From the NCBI RefSeq assembly GCF_017832355.1, contig NZ_JAFIBY010000003.1, positions 124,001 through 188,000 of the forward strand: a stretch of 64,000 bases of DNA, given 5' to 3'. Under the pieces are notes generated by a model. That model made no database searches. It saw only the letters and a list, made by a program, of their open reading frames with translations, and had not been told where the DNA came from. Numbering within the stretch: the first letter of the stretch is position 1; every line of letters begins with the position of its first letter. The translations under genes and the position numbers were made by a program. Source of the DNA: Serratia sp. PL17. Lineage in GTDB: Bacteria > Pseudomonadota > Gammaproteobacteria > Enterobacterales > Enterobacteriaceae. Shown in pieces: positions 37,961 through 49,254 of the stretch.

Positions 37961-38243
37961 GATCCATCAAGAGGTTCAGGAACTGCATCAGTCGGGTTTT
38001 GTTGACGATGTCACTATGCGAACCTTCAACATGCTGTGTTTACGCCCGGTAAAACAGTACACCGCTGCCGACATCCGCGCCCTGCGCGAGCGCGAAAACG
38101 TCAGTCAACCGGTGTTTGCCTTGCACCTGAACGTCAGCAAAAAAGCGGTGCAAAAATGGGAGCGCGGTGAGGCTGTTCCAAATTCCGCCGCAATGAAGCT
38201 ACTTTCGCTGGTCGAACACAACGGGCTGGCAATCCTTGCCTAA
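37941..38243 (+). CDS. HigA/XRE-type antitoxin
   Basis: A 100-residue protein with a C-terminal helix-turn-helix (YTAADIRALRERENVSQPVF, then LNVSKKAVQKWERGEAVPNS) typical of antitoxins that pair with RelE/HigB toxins. It overlaps the toxin tail by 20 bp, which implies coupled translation. The frame is intact. It probably binds the palindrome at 37535-37553. It converges with flhE, with 4 bp between stops. Confidence 0.85.
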   Translation: MSKILAEIHQEVQELHQSGFVDDVTMRTFNMLCLRPVKQYTAADIRALRERENVSQPVFALHLNVSKKAVQKWERGEAVPNSAAMKLLSLVEHNGLAILA

Positions 38244-38247
38244 TCCG

Positions 38248-38652
38248 TCATTCGTAATTAACAATCACCTGATTGCTTATCACGCGCAGTGGCGGGTTTA
38301 GGCTACCGCGCGCCTGCACGTAATAAACAAAGCGCAGCTCGGCGTTGGCCGGTTCGCCCTGTAACCCGCTGCTGCTACCGCTGCCGCCGCCCAGCACAAT
38401 ACAGCGGGTTAAGGTGCAGAGCTGTGCTTGCATACCCGCCGGTTCGCCAGCCAGCAGTTGGTAGCGCCAACTGACGCTGGTGATACGCGCATTCCCGTCC
38501 GGTAACGCATTAGGCGCACGTAGCCCTGGCGATTCCCCCCGCTCCCCCCCGTACTCCAGCGTGGCACCGACACTGTCGGCCACCCAGGAACCGGATATCG
38601 CCTGTACGCTCATCGGCGCCAGCAGGCAAATCAGCGCCAAAAGCCGTTTCAT
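38248..38652 (-). CDS. flhE: Flagellar protein FlhE
   Basis: A 134-residue periplasmic protein with a signal peptide (residues 1-18, ends SVQA) and one cysteine pair (QLCTLTRC). In Salmonella FlhE gates proton leakage through the export apparatus. Motifs SWRYQLLAGEPAGMQAQLC and NQVIVNYE match the family. It shares a base with the flhA stop. Confidence 0.92.
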   Translation of the reverse strand: MKRLLALICLLAPMSVQAISGSWVADSVGATLEYGGERGESPGLRAPNALPDGNARITSVSWRYQLLAGEPAGMQAQLCTLTRCIVLGGGSGSSSGLQGEPANAELRFVYYVQARGSLNPPLRVISNQVIVNYE

Positions 38653-40730
38653 TAAGCTGCCCCTATCGTGGACGTCATACGGATTTGTCGATCGTCATTA
38701 ATTTCCAGATTTGACAGCACCACAATCTGCGGCAGACTGCGGCGCAGGAAGCGTGCCAGCAGCGCCCGCAGTGCGTGGTTCACCAACAGTACCGGCGGGG
38801 CACTGAGCATTTCCTGTCGCTGGAGCGCCTGCCTGGCCTGTTCCAGTAAACGATCTGCCAGCCCCGGCTCGAGCCCTCCACCGCCCTGCAGCGCCTGCAA
38901 TAACAAGCGCTCAAGTTGAGTATCCAAACCAATAACTTGAATTTCACCATTGCCCGGGAACCACTGCTGGGTTATCGCCCGTCCCAATGCAACGCGTACC
39001 ACGGTCGTCAACTCATAAGGATCGGTTTGCGACGGCGCATGCTCCGCCAAGGTTTCAATAATGGTACGCATATCGCGGATCGAAACCCGTTCAGCCAGCA
39101 GGTTCTGCAACACCTTATGCAACGTAGTCAGCGACACCACACCGGGCACAAAATCTTCGGTCAGTTTAGGGATATCCTGGGCGACACGATCCAACAGTTG
39201 CTGCGTTTCCTGTCGACCAAACAGCTCGCTGGCGAACTGACCAATCAAATGATTAAGGTGGGTGGCTACCACGGTACTGGCCTCAACCACGGTAAAGCCC
39301 TGGATCTGCGCCTGTTCGCGCAGCGCACTATCAATCCATACGGCTTCCAGGCCAAAGGCAGGATCGGTGGTTTTGTCTCCGGCCAGCTCACCCACGGCGT
39401 TGCCTGGGTTGATGGCCAACCAACGTCCCGGCTGCGCTTCACCACTGCCTATTTCGACCCCTTTCATCAGGATACGGTAGCTCGCAGGGGGCAATTCCAG
39501 GTTATCGCGTATATGCACGACCGGCGGCAGGTACCCCATTTCCTGGGCAAACTTTTTACGGATACCGCGGATACGGCCGAGCAGCTCGCCGTTCTGCTGG
39601 AAATCCACCATCGGGATCAGGCGGTAACCGACCTCCATACCCAAAGGATCTTCCAGCTGTACGTCTGACCAACTGGCTTCCACCGCCTGCGGATTGTCCT
39701 GCGCTACCGGCACGTCTTGCACCTTCGGCGCTTGCTGATCGCGCCCGCGCAGCCACCAGGCTAGCCCTAACAGGCCTGCGGTGAACAGCAGGAAGACCAG
39801 GTTCGGCATTCCCGGGACCAGCCCCAGCAAACCCAGCACAGCCGCACTGAGTAACATGACGCGTGGGTTGTTGAACAGTTGGCCAACCATCTGCTCGCCA
39901 ACGTCCTGATCGGTGGCCACACGGGTGACGATAACACCCGCGGCAGTGGAGATAACCAATGCGGGGATCTGCGCAACCAGGCCGTCACCGATAGTCAGCA
40001 AGGTGTAAGTTTCTGCTGCAGTGCCCAGCTCCATCCCGTGCTGAAGTACGCCGACCAACAGGCCACCGACCACGTTCAACACCATGATCATTAAACCGGC
40101 TACCGCGTCGCCACGCACAAATTTACTGGCGCCGTCCATCGAGCCGTAGAAATCAGCTTCCTGTGTGACTTCAGAACGCCGTTTTTTCGCATCCTCTTCA
40201 CCGATCAACCCTGCGTTGAGATCGGCGTCGATCGCCATCTGCTTACCCGGCATGCCGTCCAGCACAAAGCGGGCGCCCACTTCGGCAATACGCCCGGCAC
40301 CCTTGGTGATAACCATAAAGTTGATTAACACCAAAATGATAAACACCACAATACCGATGGCGAAGTTACCGCCGACCAGGAAGTGACCAAAGGCCTCCAC
40401 CACGCGACCGGCAGCGGCTGAGCCGGTGTGCCCTTCCATCAGGATGATTCGTGTCGAGGCGACGTTCAGCGACAGGCGCAATAAGGTCGAGAACAGCAAT
40501 ATGGTGGGGAATGCAGCGAATTCCAGCGTACGCTGGGTGAACATCGCCACCAGCAGCACCATGATCGACAAGGCAATATTGAAGGTGAACAGCAGATCGA
40601 GGATAAATGCCGGCAACGGCAACACCATCATCGACAGGATCATCAGAATCAGTATTGGGCCAGCCAGCACCTGCCACTGCGTATCTTTAAAACTGCCCGG
40701 CAAACGAAGCAAGGCGGCTAAATTAGCCAT
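38652..40730 (-). CDS. flhA: Flagellar export gate protein FlhA
   Basis: A 692-residue export-gate component (E. coli 692). The N-terminal half has about eight membrane spans with the family loop GARFVLDGMPGKQMAIDADL. The C-terminal cytoplasmic half docks chaperone-substrate complexes. I chose ATG 40730 (MANLAALLRL) to match E. coli; it overlaps flhB by 8 bp. Confidence 0.97.
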   Translation of the reverse strand: MANLAALLRLPGSFKDTQWQVLAGPILILMILSMMVLPLPAFILDLLFTFNIALSIMVLLVAMFTQRTLEFAAFPTILLFSTLLRLSLNVASTRIILMEGHTGSAAAGRVVEAFGHFLVGGNFAIGIVVFIILVLINFMVITKGAGRIAEVGARFVLDGMPGKQMAIDADLNAGLIGEEDAKKRRSEVTQEADFYGSMDGASKFVRGDAVAGLMIMVLNVVGGLLVGVLQHGMELGTAAETYTLLTIGDGLVAQIPALVISTAAGVIVTRVATDQDVGEQMVGQLFNNPRVMLLSAAVLGLLGLVPGMPNLVFLLFTAGLLGLAWWLRGRDQQAPKVQDVPVAQDNPQAVEASWSDVQLEDPLGMEVGYRLIPMVDFQQNGELLGRIRGIRKKFAQEMGYLPPVVHIRDNLELPPASYRILMKGVEIGSGEAQPGRWLAINPGNAVGELAGDKTTDPAFGLEAVWIDSALREQAQIQGFTVVEASTVVATHLNHLIGQFASELFGRQETQQLLDRVAQDIPKLTEDFVPGVVSLTTLHKVLQNLLAERVSIRDMRTIIETLAEHAPSQTDPYELTTVVRVALGRAITQQWFPGNGEIQVIGLDTQLERLLLQALQGGGGLEPGLADRLLEQARQALQRQEMLSAPPVLLVNHALRALLARFLRRSLPQIVVLSNLEINDDRQIRMTSTIGAA

Positions 40731-41874
40731 CAGAGTTACTTTCTCCAGCAAAATCCAGTGCTTCCGGCACCGGTAAACGTTCAGGTTTTTTCGGGATCAA
40801 TCCCCCTTCACGCCGCCAGCGTCTTAGCTGGTAAACCCAGGCCAGAACTTCGGCCACGGCGGCATACAAGGTAGCGGGAATGTGTTGTCCAATCTCGCTG
40901 TGCCGATACAATGCACGCGCTAACGGCGGCGCTTCCAGCATAGGGATGCGGTGCTCCGCACCCAGTTCGCGGATGCGCAGTGCAATCTCGCCGGCCCCCT
41001 TGGCCAGCACTTTCGGCGCGCTCATCTTTTTGTCGTTGTACTGCAATGCGACAGCGTAATGCGTCGGGTTGGTGACGATGACGTCAGCCTTGGGCACGTC
41101 CGCCATCATGCGTCGGCGAGCGATGGCACGCTGCTGCTGACGGATGCGCCCTTTGACGTGCGGATCACCCTCTTGTTCCTTGAACTCGTCACGGATGTCC
41201 TGCTTGGTCATCTTCAGCTTTTTGAAGTGGCTCCACAGCTGATAAAACACATCGAACGCCACCATTGGCGTCAGCCCAAGCACAACCAACAGGCCGCAAA
41301 AGATGATCATGTGCAGCGCGTTACCCAATGCATCGAGCGGTTGTTGCGTCACCAGATGCAGCATCGCTGCCCAGTTGTGCCACAAGAATAAACCAGTGAT
41401 CCACCCGACCAACGTCGCCTTCAGGATGCCCTTCAGCAGCTCCGCCAGCACCTGGCTGGAAAAGATCCGTTTCAACCCCGACAGCGGGTTCATGCGCTTT
41501 AAATCAAATTTGAGTGATTTACCGCTTAGCAGCACGCCGCCCAGCAGCATAGGAGCCGTGAGCGCCACCAGCGTCAGCCCCGCCATGATCGGTAATAGCG
41601 CCCACACCGCCTGCCGCAATAGCATGCCCAATTGGTGCAACATCTGCCTGTCGTTGCTGACCATGCCGTGATCGAAATTCAGGCCCTGCGTCAACATTGC
41701 CGCCAGCTGTTGCGCCATGTTGCCGCCGGAGACCCAGATGATCGACAGCCCTGCCACCAGCATCAGGACGGATGTCAGTTCACGTGAGCGTGGGATCTGG
41801 CCATCTTCGCGCGCCTTCTCCACCCTGTGGGGCGTGGGGGCCTCGCTCTTTTCCAGATCGCTGTCTTCAGCCAC
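40723..41874 (-). CDS. flhB: Flagellar export switch protein FlhB
   Basis: A 383-residue export-gate protein that changes substrate specificity from hook to filament. Four membrane spans lie in residues about 30-210, and the autocleavage motif NPTH is at residues 269-272. N-terminus DLEKSEAPTPHRVEKAREDG. First gene of flhBAE. Confidence 0.97.
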   Translation of the reverse strand: MAEDSDLEKSEAPTPHRVEKAREDGQIPRSRELTSVLMLVAGLSIIWVSGGNMAQQLAAMLTQGLNFDHGMVSNDRQMLHQLGMLLRQAVWALLPIMAGLTLVALTAPMLLGGVLLSGKSLKFDLKRMNPLSGLKRIFSSQVLAELLKGILKATLVGWITGLFLWHNWAAMLHLVTQQPLDALGNALHMIIFCGLLVVLGLTPMVAFDVFYQLWSHFKKLKMTKQDIRDEFKEQEGDPHVKGRIRQQQRAIARRRMMADVPKADVIVTNPTHYAVALQYNDKKMSAPKVLAKGAGEIALRIRELGAEHRIPMLEAPPLARALYRHSEIGQHIPATLYAAVAEVLAWVYQLRRWRREGGLIPKKPERLPVPEALDFAGESNSDG

Positions 41875-42016
41875 GGGCGCGCTTCCTGTGCGGGGGGAAT
41901 AAAATTGCGGTCAGCATGCCAAAAAAATGCCGATTTCATTGGCGGAACAGCGGGGAAAAAGACGGGTTATTTGAGGGATGAAGGTAAGTGGGCCATATCC
42001 TGTCGCTGAAAACATC

Positions 42017-42041
42017 AGGGACGCAGCCAGGCCGCGTCCCT
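42017..42041 (-). terminator. Intrinsic terminator after cheZ
   Basis: AGGGACGC pairs perfectly with GCGTCCCT around 9 bases, 8 bp past the cheZ stop, with TGATGTTTTC following on the minus strand. Confidence 0.75.
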
Positions 42042-42048
42042 GAGCGCG

Positions 42049-42693
42049 TTAGAAACCGAGGCTATCGAGCAGATCGTCGACTTGCGCCTGGTTGGCAATG
42101 ACGCCGGCACCGTTTTGGTCGAGCTGCGGGCCATTGAGCAGGCTGTCGTTCGGCTTTTTCTCTTTCGCCGGCTGTTCTGGAATATTTTCCATCAGCACCA
42201 TCAACAGCTGCTTTTCAATCTCCTGCACCACGTCCATCATGCGCTTGATCACCTGACCGGTCAGATCCTGGAAATCTTGCGCCATCATGATTTCCAGCAA
42301 CTGGGCGTTAGTGAACGCCGTATGCTCTGGCACCTGTTCCAGGTACTGACGGGTGTCGGTCACCAACTCGCGTGCGTCGTCCAACTCAATGGGATCGGCA
42401 AACCAGTCGTCCCAGCGGCCCTTTAAGGCTTTGGCCTCTGACTCCAGCTCCGCCTGACGCGGCTGAGCCGCCTCAACGCAGTTCAACGCCCGTTCCGCCG
42501 CCTGCGCCGTCATGGTGACCACGTAATCAAGACGATCGCGTGCATCCGGGATTGCCTCTGCCGCCTGGGCGATCGCCTGATCGAGCCCCAGTTCGCGCAT
42601 GCTGTCACGCAACATGCGTGTCAGTTGGCCAATGCGGGAGATTATCTCCCCCGCGGTTGCCGCATCGCTGGCAGGCATTGGAATGTCTCTCAT
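42049..42693 (-). CDS. cheZ: CheY-P phosphatase
   Basis: A 214-residue protein, the same length as E. coli CheZ, that dephosphorylates CheY. The catalytic glutamine lies in [20 protein letters not shown]. The C-terminal CheY-binding peptide [10 protein letters not shown] is intact. ATG 42693 lies 10 bp after the cheY stop. Confidence 0.97.
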   Translation of the reverse strand: MRDIPMPASDAATAGEIISRIGQLTRMLRDSMRELGLDQAIAQAAEAIPDARDRLDYVVTMTAQAAERALNCVEAAQPRQAELESEAKALKGRWDDWFADPIELDDARELVTDTRQYLEQVPEHTAFTNAQLLEIMMAQDFQDLTGQVIKRMMDVVQEIEKQLLMVLMENIPEQPAKEKKPNDSLLNGPQLDQNGAGVIANQAQVDDLLDSLGF

Positions 42694-42703
42694 CGCCCTC
42701 TCC

Positions 42704-43114
<411 letters not shown>

Positions 43115-43179
43115 TTATTCCAAACAATAGCCACCTCACGGCAGCCATTAGCGATAGCCCTCTCAATAAGGGCATAAAA

Positions 43180-44229
43180 TCAAATACGCAGCGCTTGGCC
43201 ACCGGCAATTTGCGCCAGCATGCGCTGACTCATGCGATCCAGTTCCACCACTTCATTAACCCCGCCCGAGGCAATTGCCTCACGCGGCATTCCGAAGACC
43301 ACGCAACTGGCTTCGTTCTGTGCCAGCGTATAGGCACCGGCACGGTGCATTTCCAGCATCCCTGCCGCACCGTCATTACCCATACCGGTCAGGATCACCC
43401 CCACCGCATTGCGCCCTGCATACTGCGCCACCGAGCGGAATAGCACGTCCACCGATGGCCGATGGCGATTCACCGCCGGGCCGTCGTGCAGCTTAACCTG
43501 GTAGTTGGCCCCGCTGCGCGATAGCTCCATATGCCGGTCACCCGGCGCGATATAAGCATGACCCGGCAGCACGCGTTCGCCGTCTTCGGCTTCTTTCACC
43601 GTGATCTGACAAAGCTTGTTCAACCGTTCGGCAAATGAACGGGTAAAGCCCGGTGGCATATGCTGAGTGATCAGCAACGCAGGGCTGGTCGCCGGCAGCG
43701 GTTGCAGTACCTGACGGATGGCTTCCGTTCCCCCGGTAGAAGCCCCAATGGCGATTAACTTTTCGCTGCTGAGCAAGGGGGCATGGCTGAGGATCGCCGG
43801 TGCCGGGCTGTTAGAGCGCTGTGGTAACCGCGCCTTGGCCGCCGTACGGATTTTTTCGGCAATCAGTTCGCTGTAAGCCAGCATGCCTTCGCGAATACCC
43901 AGCTGCGGTTTCGTCACGAAATCAACCGCCCCCAGCTCCAGCGCCCGCAAGGTAATTTCCGAACCTTTACCGGTCAACGATGACACCATCACCACCGGCA
44001 TCGGGCGCAGCCGCATCAGTTTTTCAAGGAAATCGAGCCCATCCATACGCGGCATTTCGACGTCTAACGTCAGCACCTGTGGATTAAACTTTTTGATCAG
44101 ATCGCGAGCAACCAGTGGATCGGGAGCACTGGCTACCATCTCCATGTCGGAATGACCGTTGACAATCTCGGTCATCAACTGCCGCATAAGTGCCGAATCG
44201 TCTACGCACAATACTCTGATTTTATTCAT
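43180..44229 (-). CDS. cheB: Chemoreceptor methylesterase/deamidase CheB
   Basis: A 349-residue protein with an N-terminal receiver domain (phospho-acceptor D56 in [12 protein letters not shown]) and a C-terminal esterase with S164 in GASTGG and a later [18 protein letters not shown] segment ([14 protein letters not shown]). Shares one base with the cheR stop. Confidence 0.97.
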   Translation of the reverse strand: MNKIRVLCVDDSALMRQLMTEIVNGHSDMEMVASAPDPLVARDLIKKFNPQVLTLDVEMPRMDGLDFLEKLMRLRPMPVVMVSSLTGKGSEITLRALELGAVDFVTKPQLGIREGMLAYSELIAEKIRTAAKARLPQRSNSPAPAILSHAPLLSSEKLIAIGASTGGTEAIRQVLQPLPATSPALLITQHMPPGFTRSFAERLNKLCQITVKEAEDGERVLPGHAYIAPGDRHMELSRSGANYQVKLHDGPAVNRHRPSVDVLFRSVAQYAGRNAVGVILTGMGNDGAAGMLEMHRAGAYTLAQNEASCVVFGMPREAIASGGVNEVVELDRMSQRMLAQIAGGQALRI

Positions 44230-45101
44230 TACCTCTCCTTGGTCAGGCCATACACGGTCTGCCCACGCAAGTAGAAATCCCGGCTGATCTGGCTAAAGTT
44301 CTCGGAGTGACCGGCAAACATCAGGCCCCCCGGTTTAAGCAAGGGTACAAAGCGGCGCAGAATGCGCTCTTGTGTCGCCTTATCGAAATAGATCATCACG
44401 TTGCGGCAGAAAATAGCGTCAAACTGGCCCGGCAGCGCCCACTCGGGAGCCAACAGGTTAAGTGACTGGAAGTTCACGCGCCCCGCCAGTTCAGGTCGTA
44501 CCCGTACCAGTCCCTGATGCGGGCCGGTGCCGCGCAAAAAGTAACGCTGCATCTGCGTCGGCGTCAGGGTGCGCAAATCTTCCTGTCGATATACCCCCGC
44601 TTCGGCCTTTTCCAATACCTGGGTATCAATGTCACTGGCCCATACCTGGCAGCCAGTGGCACGTTGCCCCAGCACATCACTCAGGGTGATCGCAATCGAA
44701 TAGGGCTCTTCCCCCGTCGATGCCGCAGTACTCCACACGCTATAGCCGTTTGGCCGCTGACGCGCATGCTCCGCCAGAATGGGGAAGTGGTGCGCTTCGC
44801 GGAAAAAGGCCGTCAGGTTGGTGGTCAACGCATTGATAAATGCCTGCCATTCGGCACTGTTTGGATCGCTTTCCAGCAATGCCAGATAGTCGCCAAAGTC
44901 ATTCAGGCCCAATAAACGCAGGCGACGCACCAAACGGTTGTAAACCATCTCTCGTTTGTGCTCCGCCAACACAATGCCGGCACGCTGATAAATCAGCTGG
45001 CTGATACGCCGAAAATGCACGTCCAGCAACGGCAAACGTTGCACCATCTGCGTCAGTAGTGTCGCAGGGTCACGATGAGGAATCGACGGTGCCGGTTTCA
45101 T
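44229..45101 (-). CDS. cheR: Chemoreceptor methyltransferase CheR
   Basis: A 290-residue SAM-dependent methyltransferase that methylates receptor glutamates. SAM-binding segment [19 protein letters not shown] near residue 120; later [20 protein letters not shown]. Normal length for the family. Confidence 0.96.
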   Translation of the reverse strand: MKPAPSIPHRDPATLLTQMVQRLPLLDVHFRRISQLIYQRAGIVLAEHKREMVYNRLVRRLRLLGLNDFGDYLALLESDPNSAEWQAFINALTTNLTAFFREAHHFPILAEHARQRPNGYSVWSTAASTGEEPYSIAITLSDVLGQRATGCQVWASDIDTQVLEKAEAGVYRQEDLRTLTPTQMQRYFLRGTGPHQGLVRVRPELAGRVNFQSLNLLAPEWALPGQFDAIFCRNVMIYFDKATQERILRRFVPLLKPGGLMFAGHSENFSQISRDFYLRGQTVYGLTKER

Positions 45102-45129
45102 ACCATCTCACTTAGAAAAAACGGGCTGC

Positions 45130-46755
45130 TTATGCGGTTTGACAATCTGAGGCTTCCTTTACCACGGGTGAAACGGCGTCTTTCGCGTTAACAGGGGCAG
45201 CGAAGTTATCGTCCGCCAAGCGGAACACCGATACTGCGTCAGCCAGAGTAATTGCCTGATCTTCCAGTGCAGTCGCCGCCGAAGCCGCTTCCTCCACCAA
45301 TGCGGCGTTCTGTTGAGTTACCTGATCCATCTGGGTTACCGCCTGAGTCACCTGTTCGATGCCGCGGCTTTGTTCGTCTGACGCGGAAGCGATCTCGCCC
45401 ATGATGTCAGTAACCCGGGTGACCGAACGCACGATGTCCTGCATGGTGGCACCGGAATTTTCCACCAGTACTGAGCCTTGCTTAACGCGGCTGACTGACT
45501 CGTCGATCAGGCCTTTAATTTCTTTCGCCGCCTGTGCACTACGCTGCGCCAGGTTGCGCACTTCTCCGGCGACCACGGCAAAACCACGGCCCTGCTCACC
45601 GGCACGTGCTGCCTCTACCGCTGCATTCAACGCCAGAATATTGGTCTGGAAGGCAATGCCGTCGATAACGCTGGTAATGGCGCCAATCTTCTGAGAACTG
45701 TTGGCAATGTCATGCATCGTGGTCACCACATCGCCCGCCAGTTCACCGCCCTTGGCTGCGGTCGTTGACGCATCCCGTGCCAACTGTGAGGCCTGACGTG
45801 CGTTATCGGCGTTTTGTTTCACCGTGGCGGTCAGCTGCTCCATGCTGGCAGCGGTTTCTTCCAGCGAAGCGGCTTGCTGTTCAGTGCGTGAAGAAAGATC
45901 GTTGTTACCCTCAGAGATTTCCTGCAAGCCAATCAGGATCGACTCGGCACCGTCGCGCACCGCACCCACAGTGCCAATCAGTGATTGTTGCATCCGTTGC
46001 AGGCTGGCGAATAATTGGCTGATCTCATTACGCCCATACACCTGGATCGGCGTGGCCAAGTCACCGGCGGCAATGCGATCAAAATGGCTGCGCATAATAT
46101 TCAGCGGCTGCACCAGCATGTTACGTAACCACCACATGGCGCTGCCGGTAACCACGACCAACATCAGCACGGCACCCGCCACAAACCAGCCCGAGAGGGT
46201 GAACGAGCGTTGATTCGACGCATTGGCTTCGCTGACATTCGCGTTCACCAGCTGCAGATACTGAACAAAGTCAGCTTCAAATAGATCCTGGGTTTTCTGC
46301 GTCGGCTGATCCATAAACGCCTGCAAATTATCGTTCTCCAGGAAGGTGATCAGCTCCCGCAGCGCGCTGCGCAGCCGGTCATAGCTTGCCTTGGTGGTTT
46401 CTGTCAGTTGTTGTTCCTGTTCGCTATTACGCGGCACCGCCAGGAACTGGTTAAAATAGAGGTCTGCTTTCTGCAACGAACTGCGCGCATTGCCCATCAG
46501 TGAATTCACCTGATCTTGCGGCAACTTGAGCGCTGAACGGGTACCGGCTCGGTTCAGCGTGTTGCGTGCCTGCAGTAACGACACCCAGCTTAAGCTAAGG
46601 GCGTCGCGCTGCTGGCTACCGAGGGTGATCAGGTTCAGATTATGGTTATCGGAACGGAAAGCGGTATACGACAAGCCGCTGGTGGCCAACTGCATAACAC
46701 AAAAAGTCATCAACAACAGAAACAGACTGGTAGAGACGCGGATTCGGTTAAACAC
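45130..46755 (-). CDS. Methyl-accepting chemotaxis protein (Tsr/Tar type, no NWETF tail)
   Basis: A 541-residue chemoreceptor. Membrane spans at about 10-30 and 189-210 enclose a four-helix ligand domain carrying R64, N68, R69 and R73, the amino-acid-binding pattern of Tsr/Tar (RNTLNRAG). HAMP at about 211-265 and a conserved signalling hairpin ([20 protein letters not shown]) follow. The C-terminus ends CQTA with no NWETF docking peptide, so adaptation probably depends on neighbouring Tsr. It has no sigma-28 box of its own and likely cotranscribes with tsr, 85 bp upstream. Confidence 0.93.
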   Translation of the reverse strand: MFNRIRVSTSLFLLLMTFCVMQLATSGLSYTAFRSDNHNLNLITLGSQQRDALSLSWVSLLQARNTLNRAGTRSALKLPQDQVNSLMGNARSSLQKADLYFNQFLAVPRNSEQEQQLTETTKASYDRLRSALRELITFLENDNLQAFMDQPTQKTQDLFEADFVQYLQLVNANVSEANASNQRSFTLSGWFVAGAVLMLVVVTGSAMWWLRNMLVQPLNIMRSHFDRIAAGDLATPIQVYGRNEISQLFASLQRMQQSLIGTVGAVRDGAESILIGLQEISEGNNDLSSRTEQQAASLEETAASMEQLTATVKQNADNARQASQLARDASTTAAKGGELAGDVVTTMHDIANSSQKIGAITSVIDGIAFQTNILALNAAVEAARAGEQGRGFAVVAGEVRNLAQRSAQAAKEIKGLIDESVSRVKQGSVLVENSGATMQDIVRSVTRVTDIMGEIASASDEQSRGIEQVTQAVTQMDQVTQQNAALVEEAASAATALEDQAITLADAVSVFRLADDNFAAPVNAKDAVSPVVKEASDCQTA

Positions 46756-46840
46756 TGTGAACCTCCTTGCAGCCGGCCGATGGCCAGCTTACGACGGGGA
46801 ATAGGCCTCCCCCAGAGACGGAAGGAGGCCCAAATGCCGG

Positions 46841-48511
46841 TTAGAACGTTTCCCAGTTATCCTGCGGATCGCTGGCGTTCATTTTTTTATGATTGAGTAC
46901 CGGTGCTACTGCTGCCTTGCTCGTGACGGGCATTTTGAACTCGTCCTGGCCTGCCGCTTTAAGGCGGAATACCGCCACTGACTGCGTCAACATGCTGGCC
47001 TGTTCTTCCAGTGCCGCGGCTGCCGAGGCGGACTCTTCCACCAACGAGGCGTTCTGTTGTGTGACGCGATCCATTTCAGCCACGGCCTGGCCCACCTGAT
47101 CGATACCACGGCTTTGTTCATCGGATGCCGATGCAATCTCACCCATGATGTCGGTAACACGAGTGACCGCATTCACGATGTCGCCCATGGTTTCACCGGC
47201 GCTTTCCACCAGTACCGATCCCATATCAACACGGTTGACAGAGTCTTCAATCAGGCCTTTGATTTCCTTCGCCGCCTGTGCGCTGCGCTGCGCCAGATTG
47301 CGCACTTCGCCAGCCACGACCGCAAAACCACGGCCCTGCTCACCGGCACGTGCCGCTTCTACCGCGGCGTTCAATGCCAGAATGTTGGTTTGGAAGGCAA
47401 TGCCGTCGATCACGCCTGTAATATCAGCGATTTTCTGCGAACTACCGGCGATGTCATGCATGGTCTGCACCACATTGGCGACCACTTTCCCGCCTTTCTG
47501 CGCGGTTTCGGACGCGCTCAATGCCAGTTGGCTGGCCTGGCGGGCGTTCTCGGCGTTCTGTTTCACCGTGGCGGTCAACTGCTCCATGCTGGCAGCGGTT
47601 TCTTCCAGTGAGGCGGCCTGCTGTTCGGTGCGTGAAGAGAGATCGTTGTTGCCGGCGGCAATTTCGGATGCGCCACTATAAATAGCGTCGGCCCCCTGGC
47701 GTACACCGCTGACGGTCTCGATCAGTTCGCTTTGCATGTGCTTGAGGCTGGCGGCCAACACGCCCATTTCATTGCGGCTGGTCACGGCGATCTGCTGGGT
47801 CAAATCGCCGGCGGCGATCATCTTGATGTGTTCGATCATGCGGTTCAGCGGGCGTACCAGAATGTGGTGAATACCGCTCCACACCAGCACAATGACTGCC
47901 AACACGACCGCCAGCACAACCACCAATGTCCAGATGGCGAAACTGAAGGAGTTATTGCTGTCTTCCACTGCGCTCTGGTAAAGCTTGTCGTTCTGAGCCA
48001 GATAGGTGTTGTAGATATCCTCAAAGGCGTCCTGATAGCTTTGCGTCGGCTGGTCAAAGAAGGCGTTGATCTTGCCCTCACCCAGCAATACGGTCAGTTC
48101 GGTGAGTGCACCGTGCAAAATGCCGTATTGCTGCTTGAGTTTTTCGGCTGCTTGCGCGTCCTGGCGGGCGTTGAGAGGAATTTTGTCATAGGCGGCATAG
48201 TGTTGCTCCGCGACGACCAGGTTACTCTTGGCCCGTGCCAGTAACTCGGCAACGGTGGCACCGCTGCCAATGTTATTGGTATCCATCATGTGGCGGATAC
48301 CGGCACGGTTCAGGGTGTTACGGGCCTGCAGCAGGTTGACCCAACTTTCGTTCAGCTCTGACTGTTGCTGACGAATGGTCTGCAATACGGTGAAGTTTTC
48401 TTTATCATTCTTCAGTGAGGAGAAAAATAGCCCGCCTGAAACCAGCTGCAAGGCGCCAAATAACACCAGCACCAGTAACAGGCTGGTGACCACCTTCATA
48501 CGATTAAACAT
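46841..48511 (-). CDS. tsr: Serine-type methyl-accepting chemoreceptor Tsr
   Basis: A 556-residue receptor strongly resembling E. coli Tsr. The ligand domain has [20 protein letters not shown] starting at R64. Spans lie at about 10-30 and 190-215, then HAMP and signalling hairpin. The C-terminal NWETF pentapeptide, the docking site for CheR and CheB, is present. It has its own sigma-28 promoter at 48568. Confidence 0.93.
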   Translation of the reverse strand: MFNRMKVVTSLLLVLVLFGALQLVSGGLFFSSLKNDKENFTVLQTIRQQQSELNESWVNLLQARNTLNRAGIRHMMDTNNIGSGATVAELLARAKSNLVVAEQHYAAYDKIPLNARQDAQAAEKLKQQYGILHGALTELTVLLGEGKINAFFDQPTQSYQDAFEDIYNTYLAQNDKLYQSAVEDSNNSFSFAIWTLVVVLAVVLAVIVLVWSGIHHILVRPLNRMIEHIKMIAAGDLTQQIAVTSRNEMGVLAASLKHMQSELIETVSGVRQGADAIYSGASEIAAGNNDLSSRTEQQAASLEETAASMEQLTATVKQNAENARQASQLALSASETAQKGGKVVANVVQTMHDIAGSSQKIADITGVIDGIAFQTNILALNAAVEAARAGEQGRGFAVVAGEVRNLAQRSAQAAKEIKGLIEDSVNRVDMGSVLVESAGETMGDIVNAVTRVTDIMGEIASASDEQSRGIDQVGQAVAEMDRVTQQNASLVEESASAAAALEEQASMLTQSVAVFRLKAAGQDEFKMPVTSKAAVAPVLNHKKMNASDPQDNWETF

Positions 48512-48567
48512 GTTTTCCCTTGTTGAACGCCCGCGCGGACAGGCCCTGATTACGTTGATTGACAGAG

Positions 48568-48594
48568 TTATCGGCGCGACGGGGAATAACTTTA
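48568..48594 (-). promoter_or_regulatory. Sigma-28 promoter for tsr
   Basis: On the minus strand TAAAGTTA, an 11-base spacer, GCCGATAA; 57 bp upstream of the tsr ATG. Confidence 0.93.
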
Positions 48595-48679
48595 TGCGGG
48601 GAGGTAACTATTTTTGGTAGGGTTCAGAGCGTGGTATGCAACGTTTGTATGTGGAACCATTATCGAGCGTCGAAATTCA

Positions 48680-48710
48680 GGGCGCAGCATGCGGCGCCCC
48701 TACGGGTATA
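48680..48710. repeat. Small palindromic repeat between cheW and tsr
   Basis: GGGCGC and GCGCCC flank AGCATGCG, then CCTACGGGTATA. Related to the GCAGCATGCTGCGCCCCTAC segment inside the repeat at 13083-13102, so it is a second copy of the same family. Confidence 0.55.
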
Positions 48711-48722
48711 ATCATCCGCGAG

Positions 48723-49223
48723 TCAGGCGCTTTTCGCGACGCTGTCGACCAAGGACATCTCTTCGCTGCTCAGCAGCTTTTCGATATCCACCAGAATCAG
48801 CATACGATCGCCCAATGAGCCCAGGCCAGTCAGGTATTCGGTAGCCAGCGTAACGGCGAACTCAGGAGCTGGGCGGATCTGTTCGGTCGTTAACGACAGC
48901 ACGTCAGACACACCGTCAACCACAATACCCACCACGCGCTGACCAAAGTTCAGTACGATCACGACGGTGTTTTCATCATAGGACACGTCCTGCTGAGCAA
49001 ACTTCACGCGCAGATCGATAATCGGCACAATCACGCCACGCAAATTGGTCACGCCTTTGATAAACGCCGGCGTATTGGCAATACGCGTAACCTGATCGTA
49101 ACCGCGGATTTCCTGCACCTTGAGGATATCAATGCCATATTCCTCATTGCCCAAGGTAAAAATCAGGAACTCTTGCCCTACCGTTTCGCCAGCCAGTTTG
49201 CTGACGGTTGCCAGTCCTGCCAT
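48723..49223 (-). CDS. cheW: Chemotaxis coupling protein CheW
   Basis: A 166-residue adaptor linking receptors to CheA. Signatures [20 protein letters not shown] and [17 protein letters not shown] chose ATG 49223 with AAGGTGA upstream at good spacing; an in-frame GTG at 49232 would add three residues. Last gene of motA-motB-cheA-cheW. Confidence 0.97.
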   Translation of the reverse strand: MAGLATVSKLAGETVGQEFLIFTLGNEEYGIDILKVQEIRGYDQVTRIANTPAFIKGVTNLRGVIVPIIDLRVKFAQQDVSYDENTVVIVLNFGQRVVGIVVDGVSDVLSLTTEQIRPAPEFAVTLATEYLTGLGSLGDRMLILVDIEKLLSSEEMSLVDSVAKSA

Positions 49224-49254
49224 GTCATTCACCTTTAAATCAATAGATTAATTA

